Source of the DNA: Streptomyces endophytica
GTDB lineage: Bacteria > Actinomycetota > Actinomycetes > Streptomycetales > Streptomycetaceae
Reading direction: 5' to 3'
DNA length: 64,000 bases
Assembly: GCF_026153355.1 (NCBI RefSeq)
Contig: NZ_CP110636.1
Location: 6,758,001 to 6,822,000, forward strand
In this document: piece by piece, positions 37,756 to 46,847 of the stretch
Layout of the letters: each line of letters begins with the position of its first letter
Numbering within the stretch: position 1 is the stretch's first letter
Notes under the pieces: generated by a model
Databases searched by the model: none
Told to the model about the DNA's origin: nothing
Seen by the model: the letters and a program-made list of their open reading frames with translations, nothing else
Program-made: the position numbers and the translations under genes

Positions 37756-39405
37756 ATGGAGCCACGGTCCTCGGCCCACACCGACACCTTCGCGCGCGAC
37801 CGGCTGCCACCCCGCGAGCAGTGGCCGCACCTGACCGACCTGGGCTATCCCGACCGGCTGAACTGCGGCGCCGAGTTGCTGGACGGCACCCTCGCCCGGC
37901 ACGGCGCCGACCGGCCCGCGCTGCGCGACGCGGCCGGCCGGGTCTGGACGTACGGGGACCTGCGCGCCCGGGTGGACGCGATCGCGCACGCGCTCACCGG
38001 CCCGCTGGGCGTCCGCCCCGGCAACCGCGTCCTGCTCCGCGGCCCCACCACCCCCTGGCTGGCCGCCTGCTGGCTGGCCGTGATGAAGGCCGGGGCGGTC
38101 GCGGTGACGGTGCTGGCCTCCCAGCGCCCCGACGAGCTCGCCACGATCTGCGGGCTGGCGCAGGTACAGCACGCCCTGTGCGCGGCCGAGGCGGTCGACA
38201 ACCTCACCAAGGCCGGGGTTCCCGGGCTGCGCATCACGACGTACGGCGGCGACGGACCGGGCGACCTGCGGCACCTGGCCCGGCCCGGCGGCGCCCCGTA
38301 CGAGGCGGTGCCGACCGCGGCCGACGACGTCGCGCTGATCGCCTTCACCTCCGGCACCACCGGCCGCCCCAAGGGCTGTCTGCACTTCCACCGGGACGTG
38401 CTCGCCATCGCGGACACCTTCTCCGCGCAGGTCCTGCGGCCCACCCCGGACGACGTGTTCGCCGGCAGCCCGCCGCTGGGCTTCACCTTCGGCCTCGGCG
38501 GCCTGGTCATCTTCCCGCTGCGGGCCGGCGCCTCGGCCCTGCTCGCCGACTGGGGCGGTCCGGAGCGGCTGCTCGGCGACATCGCCCGGCACCGGATCTC
38601 GGTGCTGTTCACCGCGCCGACCGCCTACCGCGCGATGCTCCCCCGGCTCGCCGGCCACGACGTGTCCTCGCTGCGCCGCTGCGTGTCGGCCGGGGAGAAC
38701 CTGCCCGCCGCCACCTGGCAGTCCTGGTACGAGGCGACCGGCCTGCGGATCATCAACGGCATCGGCGCCACGGAACTGCTGCACATCTTCATCGCGGCCG
38801 CCGACGAGGCGATCCGGCCCGGCACGACGGGCCTGCCGGTGCCGGGTTTCGAGGCGCGGGTGGTGGACGCGGACGGCGCCCCGGTGCCGGACGGCGAACC
38901 CGGACTGCTGGCGGTCCGCGGCCCGACGGGCTGCCGCTACCTCGCGGACCCGCGGCAGACCGAGTACGTACGGGACGGCTGGAACCTCACCGGCGACACC
39001 TATGTCCGCGAGCCGGACGGCTACTTCCGCTATGTGGCCCGCGCGGACGACATGATCATCTCGGCCGGGTACAACATCGCCGGTCCCGAGGTGGAGGACG
39101 CGCTGCTGCACCACCCCGACGTGACCGAGGCGGCGGTGGTCGGACGGCCGGACGAGGAGCGCGGGCAGGTGGTGGTCGCCCACGTCGTCCTGCGGGCCGG
39201 CGTGCCCCGGGGGCCGGACACCGTCGCCGCGCTGCGCGCGTTCACCAAGTCCCGCATCGCCCCGTACAAATGCCCGCGCGAGATCGTCTTCCACAGCGCG
39301 CTGCCGCGCACCCCGACCGGCAAGCTCCAGCGCTTCCGGCTGCGCGCGCCGGACGGGGCGGGCGCCCCGGCCCGCGGGCCGGACCCGGTCGCCGATCTAC
39401 AGTGA
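37756..39405 (+). CDS. Benzoate / 2-aminobenzoate-CoA ligase (AMP-binding)
   Basis: 549 aa. ANL-superfamily motifs: LIAFTSGTTGRPKGCLHFHR (P-loop), NGIGATELLHIF (the GxxE motif of benzoate-type ligases), GWNLTGDTY, and C-terminal catalytic Lys in RTPTGKLQRFRLR. The pattern fits aryl-CoA ligases acting on benzoate or anthranilate. With the aminobenzoyl-CoA monooxygenase/reductase and enoyl-CoA hydratase nearby, anthranilate to 2-aminobenzoyl-CoA is the likely reaction. AGGGGG lies about 9 bases before the ATG. The PaaX-type regulator starts 4 bases after its stop. Confidence 0.85.
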   Translation: MEPRSSAHTDTFARDRLPPREQWPHLTDLGYPDRLNCGAELLDGTLARHGADRPALRDAAGRVWTYGDLRARVDAIAHALTGPLGVRPGNRVLLRGPTTPWLAACWLAVMKAGAVAVTVLASQRPDELATICGLAQVQHALCAAEAVDNLTKAGVPGLRITTYGGDGPGDLRHLARPGGAPYEAVPTAADDVALIAFTSGTTGRPKGCLHFHRDVLAIADTFSAQVLRPTPDDVFAGSPPLGFTFGLGGLVIFPLRAGASALLADWGGPERLLGDIARHRISVLFTAPTAYRAMLPRLAGHDVSSLRRCVSAGENLPAATWQSWYEATGLRIINGIGATELLHIFIAAADEAIRPGTTGLPVPGFEARVVDADGAPVPDGEPGLLAVRGPTGCRYLADPRQTEYVRDGWNLTGDTYVREPDGYFRYVARADDMIISAGYNIAGPEVEDALLHHPDVTEAAVVGRPDEERGQVVVAHVVLRAGVPRGPDTVAALRAFTKSRIAPYKCPREIVFHSALPRTPTGKLQRFRLRAPDGAGAPARGPDPVADLQ

Positions 39406-39409
39406 TCCG

Positions 39410-40261
39410 GTGACCGACCAGCAGACACAGCGCACCCCACGGTCCCTGATCGTCACCTTCTACGGTGCGTACGGGCGCGACGAGCCCGGCCCGGCGGACC
39501 AGGCGGCCGGGCCGGTGCCGGTCGCCGCGCTGATCCGGCTGCTCGGCGTGCTGGGCGTCGACCCGCCGTCGGTACGTTCCGCGGTTTCCCGCCTCAAGCG
39601 GCGCGGCCTGCTCGTCCCCGGGCGCACCGTCACCGGGGCGGCCGGCTACGGGCTGTCGGACGCCGGCCGCCAGCTGCTGGACGACGGCGACCGGCGGATC
39701 TTCGGCCGGCCCGCCGCGCGGCTGTCCGACGGCTGGGTGCTGGCCGTCTTCTCCGTCCCCGAGGAGGAGCGGCACAAACGGCACCTGCTGCGCTCACGAC
39801 TGGCCCGGCTGGGCTTCGGTACCGCCGCCCCGGGTGTGTGGATCGCCCCCGCGCACCTCTACGAGGAGACCCGGCACACCCTGGAGCGGCTCGAACTCGC
39901 CCCGTACGTCGACCTGTTCACCGGTACGCACGCGGGTTTCGCGCCGACGGCCCGGTCGGTGGCGCGCTGGTGGGACCTGGACGCCATCGCCGCGCAGCAC
40001 CGCGCCTTCCTGGTGGAGCAGGAGCCGGTGCTGCGCCGGTGGTCACGGCGGCGCACGGTGCCGGGCGAGGCGGCCTACCACGACTATCTGCTGGCCCTGG
40101 ACGCCTGGCGCCGCCTGCCGTACGCGGATCCCGGACTGCCCTCTCCCCTCCTGCCGGAGGACTGGCCGGGCGGCCGCGCCGCGGAGGTCTTCGGCCGGCT
40201 GCACGGCACCTTGCAGGCGGCGGGCGCCCGTTACGTGCGTGAGGTGACGGCAGGACCGTGA
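39410..40261 (+). CDS. PaaX-family transcriptional regulator
   Basis: 283 aa. PaaX N-terminal winged helix (SLIVTFYGAYGRD, LIRLLGVLGVDPPSVRSAVS, RLKRRGLLVPGRT) and C-terminal domain (LSDGWVLAVFSVPEEERHKR, LARLGFGTAAPGVWIAP). PaaX represses aryl-CoA catabolic genes and is released by an aryl-CoA ester. Here it is coupled to the ligase gene (4-base gap), so 2-aminobenzoyl-CoA is a reasonable inducer, with the 37516-37755 divergent region as the likely operator. Confidence 0.9.
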   Translation: MTDQQTQRTPRSLIVTFYGAYGRDEPGPADQAAGPVPVAALIRLLGVLGVDPPSVRSAVSRLKRRGLLVPGRTVTGAAGYGLSDAGRQLLDDGDRRIFGRPAARLSDGWVLAVFSVPEEERHKRHLLRSRLARLGFGTAAPGVWIAPAHLYEETRHTLERLELAPYVDLFTGTHAGFAPTARSVARWWDLDAIAAQHRAFLVEQEPVLRRWSRRRTVPGEAAYHDYLLALDAWRRLPYADPGLPSPLLPEDWPGGRAAEVFGRLHGTLQAAGARYVREVTAGP

Positions 40262-40330
40262 GGTACGCGGGGACGGTGAAGGGCCGTCAGCGTGCCGGAC
40301 CACACGGCGCACCATGCGCCGGACCGGGCC

Positions 40331-41113
40331 TCAGCGGCGGCGCTGCACGGCCCGCGCGGCGCCCGCGGCTCCGGCGGCCATGGCGGGACGCGGCCGGGCG
40401 GCGGCGATCACCGACACCACGTCCTTGAACGAACTGCACATCCGGGTGCCGGCGACCGCGGCCAACTCGCCGAACGTGCCGACTCCGTACGTCACCGCGA
40501 CCGGCTCCATCCGCGCGGTGACCGCCATCCTCATGTCCCCCACGGTGTCCCCCACGTACGCGGTCTGCCAGGCCGCGACCCCCAGCCGGCCGGCCGCCCG
40601 CAGCACCATCTCCGGGTGCGGCTTGCCACGCCGGACCATGTCCTGGCCGATGACCGGCCCGACCAGGTCGCGGATGCCCATGACGTCGAGCAGCGCCTCG
40701 GCGCTGCGGGTGGGCTTGGACGTGGCGACCGCCAGCTCGACACCGTGGGCACGCAGTGCGGACAGTCCCGCGCTCACGCCGGGGAAGAGCAGCTGCGGCC
40801 CCTGGCAGAGCACCTCGTAGGAGAACAGTTCGCGGTAGCGGTTGATGGCGGCCTGCACCCGGCCGTCGTCCTCGGGGCAGCCCAGCAGCCGTCCGAAGGC
40901 CGGGCCGGGCGGCTTGCCGATGGCCGCCGCCGCCTGCCGTGCGGTCACCGAGCAACCCTGCTCCGAAGCCACCTTGACCAACAGCTTGCTGATGGCGGGC
41001 AAGGTGTTGGCGAGGGTGCCGTCCAGGTCGAAGACGGCGGCTCGGAGCGTGTCGACTCCGGTACCCCGTGCGCCTCTCACGGGACGTTCGCGGACTTCCG
41101 TTGCTACGCGCAT
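40331..41113 (-). CDS. HAD-superfamily phosphatase next to the gamma-butyrolactone locus
   Basis: 260 aa. HAD motifs: AAVFDLDGTLANTLPAI (motif I), AVATSKPTRSAEALL (II), RRGKPHPEMVLRAAG (III) and YVGDTVGDMRMAV (IV); phosphoglycolate-phosphatase-like cap. In the A-factor pathway AfsA makes a phosphorylated butenolide that must lose its phosphate; an adjacent HAD enzyme is a natural candidate for that step. ATG 41113 chosen; upstream extension is Pro/Glu-rich. The C-terminal 25 residues are Ala/Arg-rich. Confidence 0.8.
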   Translation of the reverse strand: MRVATEVRERPVRGARGTGVDTLRAAVFDLDGTLANTLPAISKLLVKVASEQGCSVTARQAAAAIGKPPGPAFGRLLGCPEDDGRVQAAINRYRELFSYEVLCQGPQLLFPGVSAGLSALRAHGVELAVATSKPTRSAEALLDVMGIRDLVGPVIGQDMVRRGKPHPEMVLRAAGRLGVAAWQTAYVGDTVGDMRMAVTARMEPVAVTYGVGTFGELAAVAGTRMCSSFKDVVSVIAAARPRPAMAAGAAGAARAVQRRR

Positions 41114-41490
41114 GGCTGGAGACCTTTCGGGTTCCGGTGGGGGTGCGGGTTCGGGTGACGTTGCCGGCTCTGCTGATGGGGCGGCGGCCCGCGGTCGACG
41201 ACTCGTAACGGCTGAGGCGGTCTCGCCATGGCGCACCGCTGTCCAACGGCGGCACGCGACCGACGGGGCGGCTGCAACGGAAGGGAACGTCCCGTTTACC
41301 GCCTTCGGAGATTTAAAAACCGCCTGCGCTGTTTGTCAATGCGCCTTGGTCACTCCCTGACGGGTCGACAACGCCCATCCTGGCGTTCAGACTGGGGACA
41401 CACGCTTCACAGGGGCCGCCGATGCCCCCGAACGGGCGGCGGACCGTCGACTTCCCGTCAGGAGGCGCGAGTTCCGGCCAAACCCCTGAA

Positions 41491-41518
41491 GCATATCGAA
41501 CCGCATGGTTGGTTTTCT
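41491..41518. promoter_or_regulatory. ARE-like gamma-butyrolactone receptor site upstream of the first TetR gene
   Basis: Contains ACCGCATGGTTGGTTTTC, sharing CCGCATGGTTGG with the site at 42581-42606; both are followed by TAGACTGC. It resembles a half of the autoregulatory elements bound by ArpA/ScbR proteins. The rest of the 454-base gap 41114-41567 holds an AT-richer segment with AAAAACCGC and TGTTTGTC (41315-41338) and no gene. Confidence 0.6.
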
Positions 41519-41567
41519 ATGTAGACTGCAATCAGCTCGCAGCCGTACTAGAGACGGGACGGACACC

Positions 41568-42212
41568 GTGCCCACCCAGCATCGCGCCATCCAGAGCCGC
41601 CAGGCACTCATCCGCTCGGCCGCCGAGACCTTCCTGGAGAAGGGGGTCCCGGCCGCGGGCATGGTCGAGATCAGCCGGCGGGCCCGCCTGAGCAAGGGCG
41701 CCCTCTACTTCCACTTCACGTCCAAGGACGACCTGACCCTCGCGGTGCGGGACTCCGCGCTCGCCACCCTCCAGGAGATCGAGGACGCCTTCACCCGCTC
41801 CCCGGAGCCACTGCCGCACGCCGTACGGGACTTCGCCGTCGAGCTGTTCGGCCGGGTGCGGACCGACGCCGTGCTGCGCGCCGGACTGCGGCTGCGGCCC
41901 GAGACCGCGCCGGGCCTCGGCATCTACGCCCTGGAGCAGCGCTGGTACGCGCTCTTCCTCGACAAGGCGGTCACCTGCGGCACCGGCAGCCCCGGCGGAC
42001 CGGCCGCGGCGGACGCGCCGGATGCCGAACCGCGGCGCACCGCCCAGCTGCTGACCTCGGTCGTGGTGGGGCTGCTGCACCTCGGCGGCGAGGACGGCAC
42101 CTGGTGGGACGAGGAGGCCGTGGCCGGGCTGTGGGCACTGCTGCCGGAGGCCCCGGACCGGGTGCCGGCCGCCGGCATTCCCGCACCGGCACAACTGCCC
42201 GCGGCCGGCTGA
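41568..42212 (+). CDS. TetR-family regulator, gamma-butyrolactone (pseudo-)receptor type
   Basis: 214 aa. TetR HTH: RQALIRSAAETFLEKGVPAA, RRARLSKGALYFHFTSKDDL. The HTH end GALYFHFTSKDDL is characteristic of ScbR/ArpA-like receptors. The C-terminal ligand domain is less like ScbR than the second TetR gene, so it may be an antibiotic-sensing pseudo-receptor. GTG at 41568 chosen because homologues begin directly before the helix; an upstream GTG at 41505 would overlap the ARE-like site. Confidence 0.8.
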   Translation: MPTQHRAIQSRQALIRSAAETFLEKGVPAAGMVEISRRARLSKGALYFHFTSKDDLTLAVRDSALATLQEIEDAFTRSPEPLPHAVRDFAVELFGRVRTDAVLRAGLRLRPETAPGLGIYALEQRWYALFLDKAVTCGTGSPGGPAAADAPDAEPRRTAQLLTSVVVGLLHLGGEDGTWWDEEAVAGLWALLPEAPDRVPAAGIPAPAQLPAAG

Positions 42213-42580
42213 TCCCAGGCCGCCGCGCCGCACCGGACCGTCGCGCCACACCGGGCCGCACCCGCGGCCCCTCTTCATGCCTCCGGCGCACGCACACCGC
42301 ACCGACACCAACGGGCGTCCGTTTCACCGGGCGTCCCCCGTCGCCACTCCATGAACACCGCGCCGATGCCGGCACGTCGATGCCGTCCGGCGCCAGCAGC
42401 CACCGCCGTCCCCCTGCTCGGCGGTGAACTTCCGCCCCGCACAAGGACGGTGCCCGGGTACGCCGGGCATGCAGCCGCCGCCGTGACCCGCGAGCCGACG
42501 TGCGTGCGGCGGCGGGACCGGCCTTCCTCCACGAAGTGCCCCACGCCCGCCGGGCCTTGGGCACGGGCGGCGCGCGGGTT

Positions 42581-42606
42581 CAATACCGCATGGTTGGCTT
42601 CTTTAT
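42581..42606. promoter_or_regulatory. ARE-like site upstream of the second TetR gene
   Basis: Begins CAATACCGCATGGTTGGCTT and runs into TTCTTTATC; 80 bases before the TetR GTG at 42686. Shares CCGCATGGTTGG with 41491-41518. Typical place for receptor autorepression. The remainder of the 42213-42685 gap shows no gene. Confidence 0.65.
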
Positions 42607-42685
42607 CATGGCGCAAATAGACTGCGCGGCCACGAGCGGCGGTCGAAGGCTAAACAACTCCAAGAGTGCATGCGGAGGATGATCT

Positions 42686-43303
42686 GTGGTCAAGCAGGAA
42701 CGCGCACTGCGCACCCGACGCACGGTCCTCGAAGCAGCGGCTCATGTTATAGGACATCGCGGCTACCAGGCGGCCACCATGGCCGAGATCATCCAGCGTG
42801 CCGGCGTCACCAAAGGGGCGGTGTACTTCCACTTCACGTCCAAGGACGCGCTGGCCCGCGCCGTCATCACGGAGCAAGCCGAACCGTTCCTCCCACAGGT
42901 CAGCGCGTCCCGCCTGCAGGACGCCATCGACTTCACGCACCAGGTGTCCCTGGCGCTGCGCAGCGACCCCATGCTGCAGGCCGGCACCCGGATCGCGGTG
43001 GAGACGACCTTCAGCGAGGAACCGCTGATGCCGTATCAGGTGTGGACGGACATCATCACGACGATGTTCGGCGAGGCCCGGGACAACGGGGAATTACTGC
43101 CCGGCGTGACTCCCGAACGGGCGGCCGAGTTCTTCGTCGCCGCCTACATGGGCGTGCAGTTGTTCTCGCGGGCCGCCACCAATCGCGCCGACCTCCCCGA
43201 GCGGGTCACCGCACTGTGGAAGCACACCCTGCCGGGGCTGGCCGCGCCCGGCGCGCTGAGCCACCTCGATCCGCGCGGTCGCCGGACGCAGATCCGCATC
43301 TGA
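42686..43303 (+). CDS. ArpA/ScbR-type gamma-butyrolactone receptor (TetR family)
   Basis: 205 aa. The N-terminal HTH (QERALRTRRTVLEAAAHVIG, GYQAATMAEIIQRAGVTKGA, VYFHFTSKDALARAV) and the ligand-domain pieces (ASRLQDAIDFTHQVSLALRS, YQVWTDIITTMFGEARDNGE) match ScbR/ArpA-type receptors that bind gamma-butyrolactones and leave DNA. GTG 42686 has GGAGG 6-7 bases upstream. It precedes afsA by 143 bases, the usual receptor/synthase pairing, and an excellent ARE lies between them. Confidence 0.88.
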   Translation: MVKQERALRTRRTVLEAAAHVIGHRGYQAATMAEIIQRAGVTKGAVYFHFTSKDALARAVITEQAEPFLPQVSASRLQDAIDFTHQVSLALRSDPMLQAGTRIAVETTFSEEPLMPYQVWTDIITTMFGEARDNGELLPGVTPERAAEFFVAAYMGVQLFSRAATNRADLPERVTALWKHTLPGLAAPGALSHLDPRGRRTQIRI

Positions 43304-43348
43304 CCCTCACCGCACTCCGACATGCGGCCCTGGGACATGTGGCCCCTG

Positions 43349-43376
43349 GCAAACAAACCACATGGTCCGTATCTTA
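43349..43376. promoter_or_regulatory. Strong ARE (receptor operator) upstream of afsA
   Basis: On the minus strand this reads AAGATACGGACC then ATGTGGTTTGTTTGCC. It fits the ArpA/ScbR operator form (ATACGGACC, four bases, GGTTTGTTT) almost perfectly. It lies 71 bases before the afsA ATG, positioned to make AfsA production dependent on receptor release. Confidence 0.8.
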
Positions 43377-43446
43377 GTCCCTCTGGGCCGTCGTCGATCG
43401 TTCGCCCGTGAGGGCGCTGAGCGCCGCACCGCAGAAAGGGACGCCT

Positions 43447-44430
43447 ATGGCCAGCGCCACCCTGATGCCCTCCTCCTCACCCGATCAACACCACCGGCAG
43501 CGCCGGTGGGCGGGAGGAATCCGACCGACCTCGCCGCACACCCCGGTTCTCGGCGAGTACGGACACCGCACCACCGACTCCGAGGTGTTCCTCACCAACT
43601 GGCGGCGCGGTTCCGGCGACAGCTGGGTGGTGAGCGCCCAGTGGCCGGGGGCCCACGGCTTCTACGCACCGGTCGGCGGGCTGCACGATCCGCTGCTGTT
43701 GATCGAGACCGTGCGGCAGGCGGGGATATTGCTGAGCCATGTCGCGCACCGGGTACCGCTCGACCACCCCATCGCCTGGCAGCACGTCCGCTACGCCCTC
43801 GCCCCGCACGCGCTGCGCACCGCCGACGCACCGGCCGAGGTGGAGCTGCGGATCACCGACCATGACGTGGTGCGCCGCGGGAAGCGTCTGATCAGCGCTC
43901 GCCAGGAGTTCCGCGTCCGGTGCGACGGCGCCCACCTGGCCCATGCCCGGCTGATCTCCTCCTGTCACAGCCCGGCGGTCTACCGCCGGCTGCGCGGCAG
44001 ATACAGCGACCTGGCGTTCGCCAACTCCCGTCGGCTGCCGGTGCCGGAGCCGGTCGGCCCGCGGCTGGTCGGCCGGGACCACGAGCGTGATGTGGTGCTC
44101 TCCCCCACCGACCACCCGGACCGCTGGCAACTGCGGGTCGACACCTCCCACCCGGTGCTCTTCGGCCATCCCGTCGACCACGCCCCCGGCATGCTGATGG
44201 TCGAGGCCGCCCGGCAGGCCGCCCAGGCGGTGACGCCCGGCGTGCCGACCCTGCCGGTCGCGCTGGAGTGCTCCTTCGAGCGGTACGCCGAGCTGGACGC
44301 GCCGAGTTGGGTGTGGGCGCGCACCCCGGAACCGGCCACGGCCGGCGGCGCGCGACGGGTCGAGGTCGGCGTGGAACAGCACGGAAGACCGGTGGCCGCC
44401 GCGCGGATCACCGGTGTGCCGGTGCCCTGA
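43447..44430 (+). CDS. afsA: AfsA-type gamma-butyrolactone synthase
   Basis: 327 aa. Two A-factor (AfsA hot-dog) repeats: EVFLTNWRRGSGDSWVVSAQ early and VLFGHPVDHAPGMLMVEAAR late, the latter the family signature. AfsA condenses a beta-ketoacyl-ACP with dihydroxyacetone phosphate, the committing step of gamma-butyrolactone signalling. AAAGGGA precedes the ATG at 43447; the frame is open from 43408 but conserved sequence starts later. Together with the receptor, second TetR and HAD phosphatase it forms a complete signalling unit; I see no BprA-type reductase. Confidence 0.9.
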   Translation: MASATLMPSSSPDQHHRQRRWAGGIRPTSPHTPVLGEYGHRTTDSEVFLTNWRRGSGDSWVVSAQWPGAHGFYAPVGGLHDPLLLIETVRQAGILLSHVAHRVPLDHPIAWQHVRYALAPHALRTADAPAEVELRITDHDVVRRGKRLISARQEFRVRCDGAHLAHARLISSCHSPAVYRRLRGRYSDLAFANSRRLPVPEPVGPRLVGRDHERDVVLSPTDHPDRWQLRVDTSHPVLFGHPVDHAPGMLMVEAARQAAQAVTPGVPTLPVALECSFERYAELDAPSWVWARTPEPATAGGARRVEVGVEQHGRPVAAARITGVPVP

Positions 44431-44478
44431 GGGGCCGGCTCCCCAGCGGCCCCGCCCGCGCTGCCCGTGCCTCCCCCG

Positions 44479-46845
44479 TCACCGCAGCGTGAGGCGGGGC
44501 TTCGGTGCGTCGGTGCGCCCGGTGGGCGGGGTGCGGCTGCCCGCCTGGTAGGGCAGCGGCCAGGGGGCGCCCGGGCCGGTGTAGCCCTGCTCGGCGGCGG
44601 CGTGCAGGGTCCAGTGCGGGTCGTAGAGGTGCGGTCGGGCCAGCGCGCACAGGTCGGTGCGCCCGGCCAGGACGAGGGAGTTCACGTCGTCCCAGGAGGA
44701 GATCGCGCCGACCGCGATGACCGGCACGCCGAGGGCGTTGCGGATCCGGTCGGCGAACGGCGTCTGGTACGAGCGTCCGTAGTCGGGGCGTTCGTCGGAG
44801 ACGACCTGCCCGGTGGAGACGTCGATGGCGTCGGCGCCGTGCTCGGCGAACGCGCCCGCGAGGGCCACCGCGTCCTCGGCGGTGGTGCCGCCGTCGGCCC
44901 AGTCGGTGGCGGAGATCCGGACGGTCATCGGCCGGTCGTCCGGCCACACCTCGCGCACCGCGTCGAAGACGTCGAGCGGGAAGCGGAGCCGGCCGGCCAG
45001 GGAACCTCCGTAGGCGTCGGTGCGTTGATTGGTCAGCGGGGAGAGGAATCCGGACAGCAGATAGCCGTGGGCGCAGTGCAGTTCGAGGAGGTCGAAGCCA
45101 CAGTCGGCGGCGCGTCGTGCGGCGTCGGTGAACTCCCGCCGGATATCCGCGAGTTCCTCGGTGGTCAGCTCGTGGGGGCGCTGGCTTCCGGGCTTGTAGG
45201 GGAGGGGGGACGCGGCGACGAGCGGCCAGTTGCCGGTGTCGAGCGGTTCGTCGATGCCGTCCCACATCAGCTTGGTGGAGCCCTTGCGGCCGGAGTGGCC
45301 GAGCTGTACGCCGACCGCGGTGCCGGGCGCCCGGGTGTGCACGAAGTCGGTGACGCGGCGCCAGGCCGCCGCCTGTTCGGACGTGTAGAGACCGGCGCAG
45401 CCCGGGGTGATCCGGCCCTGTTCGCTGACGCACACCATCTCGGTCATCACGAGTCCGGCCCCGCCGAGGGCCCGGGCGCCGAGGTGTACGAGGTGGAAGT
45501 CGCCGGGGACGCCGTCCTCGGAGGAGTACATGTCCATCGGTGACACGACCACGCGGTTGCGCAGGGTGAGTCCGCGCAGCCGGAAGGGCGTGAACATCGG
45601 CGGGGTGCCGGCCGGGATGCCCGCCTCGTCCTCGACGGCGGCGACGAATCCGGGGTCGCGCAGCCGCAGGTTGTCGTGGGTGACGCGACGGCTGCGGGTG
45701 AGCAGGTTGAAGGCGAACTGGCGCGGCGGCTGGTCGACGTACCCGGCGAGCTCCTCGAACCACGCGAGGCTGGCGCGGGCGGCCCGCTGGGTGGAGGCGA
45801 CGACGGGCCGGCGCTCCGCCTCGTAGGCGGCGAGGGCCTGGGGGATGTCGGGCTGCTCCTGGAGACAGGCGGCCAGCGCCAGGGCGTCCTCGACGGCGAG
45901 TTTGGTGCCGGAGCCGATGGAGAAGTGCGCGGTGTGCGCGGCGTCGCCCAGCAGCACGGTGTTGCCGTGCGACCAGCGCTCGTTGACGACGGTGCGGAAG
46001 GCGATCCAGCTGGAGTTGTTGGACCGCAGGGCCCGGCCGCGCAGGGCGTCGGTGAAGACCTTGCCGCACCACTCCACCGACGTGCGCTCATCCGCCCGGT
46101 CCAGCCCGGCGGCCCGCCAGACCTCCTCCCGCATCTCCACGATGACGGTGCTGGCACCGGCGGCGGACGCGGGGGCGGCGGACTCCGCGGCAGGGCGGGC
46201 GTGGGGCGGGGTGGGTCCGGCGTCGGCGGAGGCAGGAGCGGGGGTGGGGGTGGAGGTGGGGGCGGCGTAGGGATAGGCGTGGAGCTGGACGACGCCGTGC
46301 TCGGTCTCGGCGATCTCGAAGCGGAAGGCGTCGAAGGCGAAGTCCGCGGCGAGCCAGATGTAGCGGCAGCGGTGGGTGGTCAGCTGCGGCCGGAAGACGT
46401 CGGCGTGCGCGGTGCGGGTCGCGCTGTGCACCCCGTCGGCGGCGATGACCAGGTCGTAGTCGCGGGCCAGTTCGGCGGCGGGCGGCGCCTCGGTGCGGAA
46501 GCGCAGCTCCACGCCGAGGCTGCGGCAGCGCCGGTGCAGTACGGCCAGCAGCCGGCGCCGGCCGAGTGCGGCGAAGCCGTGCCCGCCGGAGGTGAGGGTG
46601 CGGCCGCGGTGCACGATGTCGATGTCGTCCCAGCGGACGAACTCCGCCTGGAGCGCGCGGTAGACCTCCGGGTCGGCGTGCTCGATGCCGCCGAGCGTCT
46701 CGTCGGAGAGGACGACGCCGAAGCCGAAGGTGTCGTCGGGGGCGTTGCGCTCGAATACGGTGATCTCGCGGGTGGGGTCGAGCCGTTTGAGGAGCGCCGC
46801 GGCGTACAGTCCGCCCGGTCCGCCGCCGATGACCGCGACCCGCAT
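44479..46845 (-). CDS. 2-aminobenzoyl-CoA (salicylyl-CoA-type) monooxygenase/reductase, bifunctional
   Basis: 788 aa. N-terminal FAD monooxygenase (VAVIGGGPGGLYAAALLKRL; NTVLLGDAAHTAHFSIGSGT) fused to a C-terminal old-yellow-enzyme NADH:flavin oxidoreductase (FTPFRLRGLTLRNRVVVSPM; HCAHGYLLSGFLSPLTNQRT; IDVSTGQVV). This fusion is the enzyme of the aerobic 2-aminobenzoyl-CoA pathway; salicylyl-CoA 5-hydroxylases look alike. A 40-residue Ala/Pro/Thr-rich insert (about 190-230) interrupts the FAD half and is not typical. ATG 46845 is 2 bases after the enoyl-CoA hydratase stop, with GGGGAA before it, so the two are coupled. Confidence 0.88.
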   Translation of the reverse strand: MRVAVIGGGPGGLYAAALLKRLDPTREITVFERNAPDDTFGFGVVLSDETLGGIEHADPEVYRALQAEFVRWDDIDIVHRGRTLTSGGHGFAALGRRRLLAVLHRRCRSLGVELRFRTEAPPAAELARDYDLVIAADGVHSATRTAHADVFRPQLTTHRCRYIWLAADFAFDAFRFEIAETEHGVVQLHAYPYAAPTSTPTPAPASADAGPTPPHARPAAESAAPASAAGASTVIVEMREEVWRAAGLDRADERTSVEWCGKVFTDALRGRALRSNNSSWIAFRTVVNERWSHGNTVLLGDAAHTAHFSIGSGTKLAVEDALALAACLQEQPDIPQALAAYEAERRPVVASTQRAARASLAWFEELAGYVDQPPRQFAFNLLTRSRRVTHDNLRLRDPGFVAAVEDEAGIPAGTPPMFTPFRLRGLTLRNRVVVSPMDMYSSEDGVPGDFHLVHLGARALGGAGLVMTEMVCVSEQGRITPGCAGLYTSEQAAAWRRVTDFVHTRAPGTAVGVQLGHSGRKGSTKLMWDGIDEPLDTGNWPLVAASPLPYKPGSQRPHELTTEELADIRREFTDAARRAADCGFDLLELHCAHGYLLSGFLSPLTNQRTDAYGGSLAGRLRFPLDVFDAVREVWPDDRPMTVRISATDWADGGTTAEDAVALAGAFAEHGADAIDVSTGQVVSDERPDYGRSYQTPFADRIRNALGVPVIAVGAISSWDDVNSLVLAGRTDLCALARPHLYDPHWTLHAAAEQGYTGPGAPWPLPYQAGSRTPPTGRTDAPKPRLTLR

Positions 46846-46847
46846 GG

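Noticed and set aside
42275..42616. 113-aa - strand open frame between the TetR genes
   Set aside because: Covers the ARE-like site and is Arg/Gly/Ala-rich; probably non-coding.
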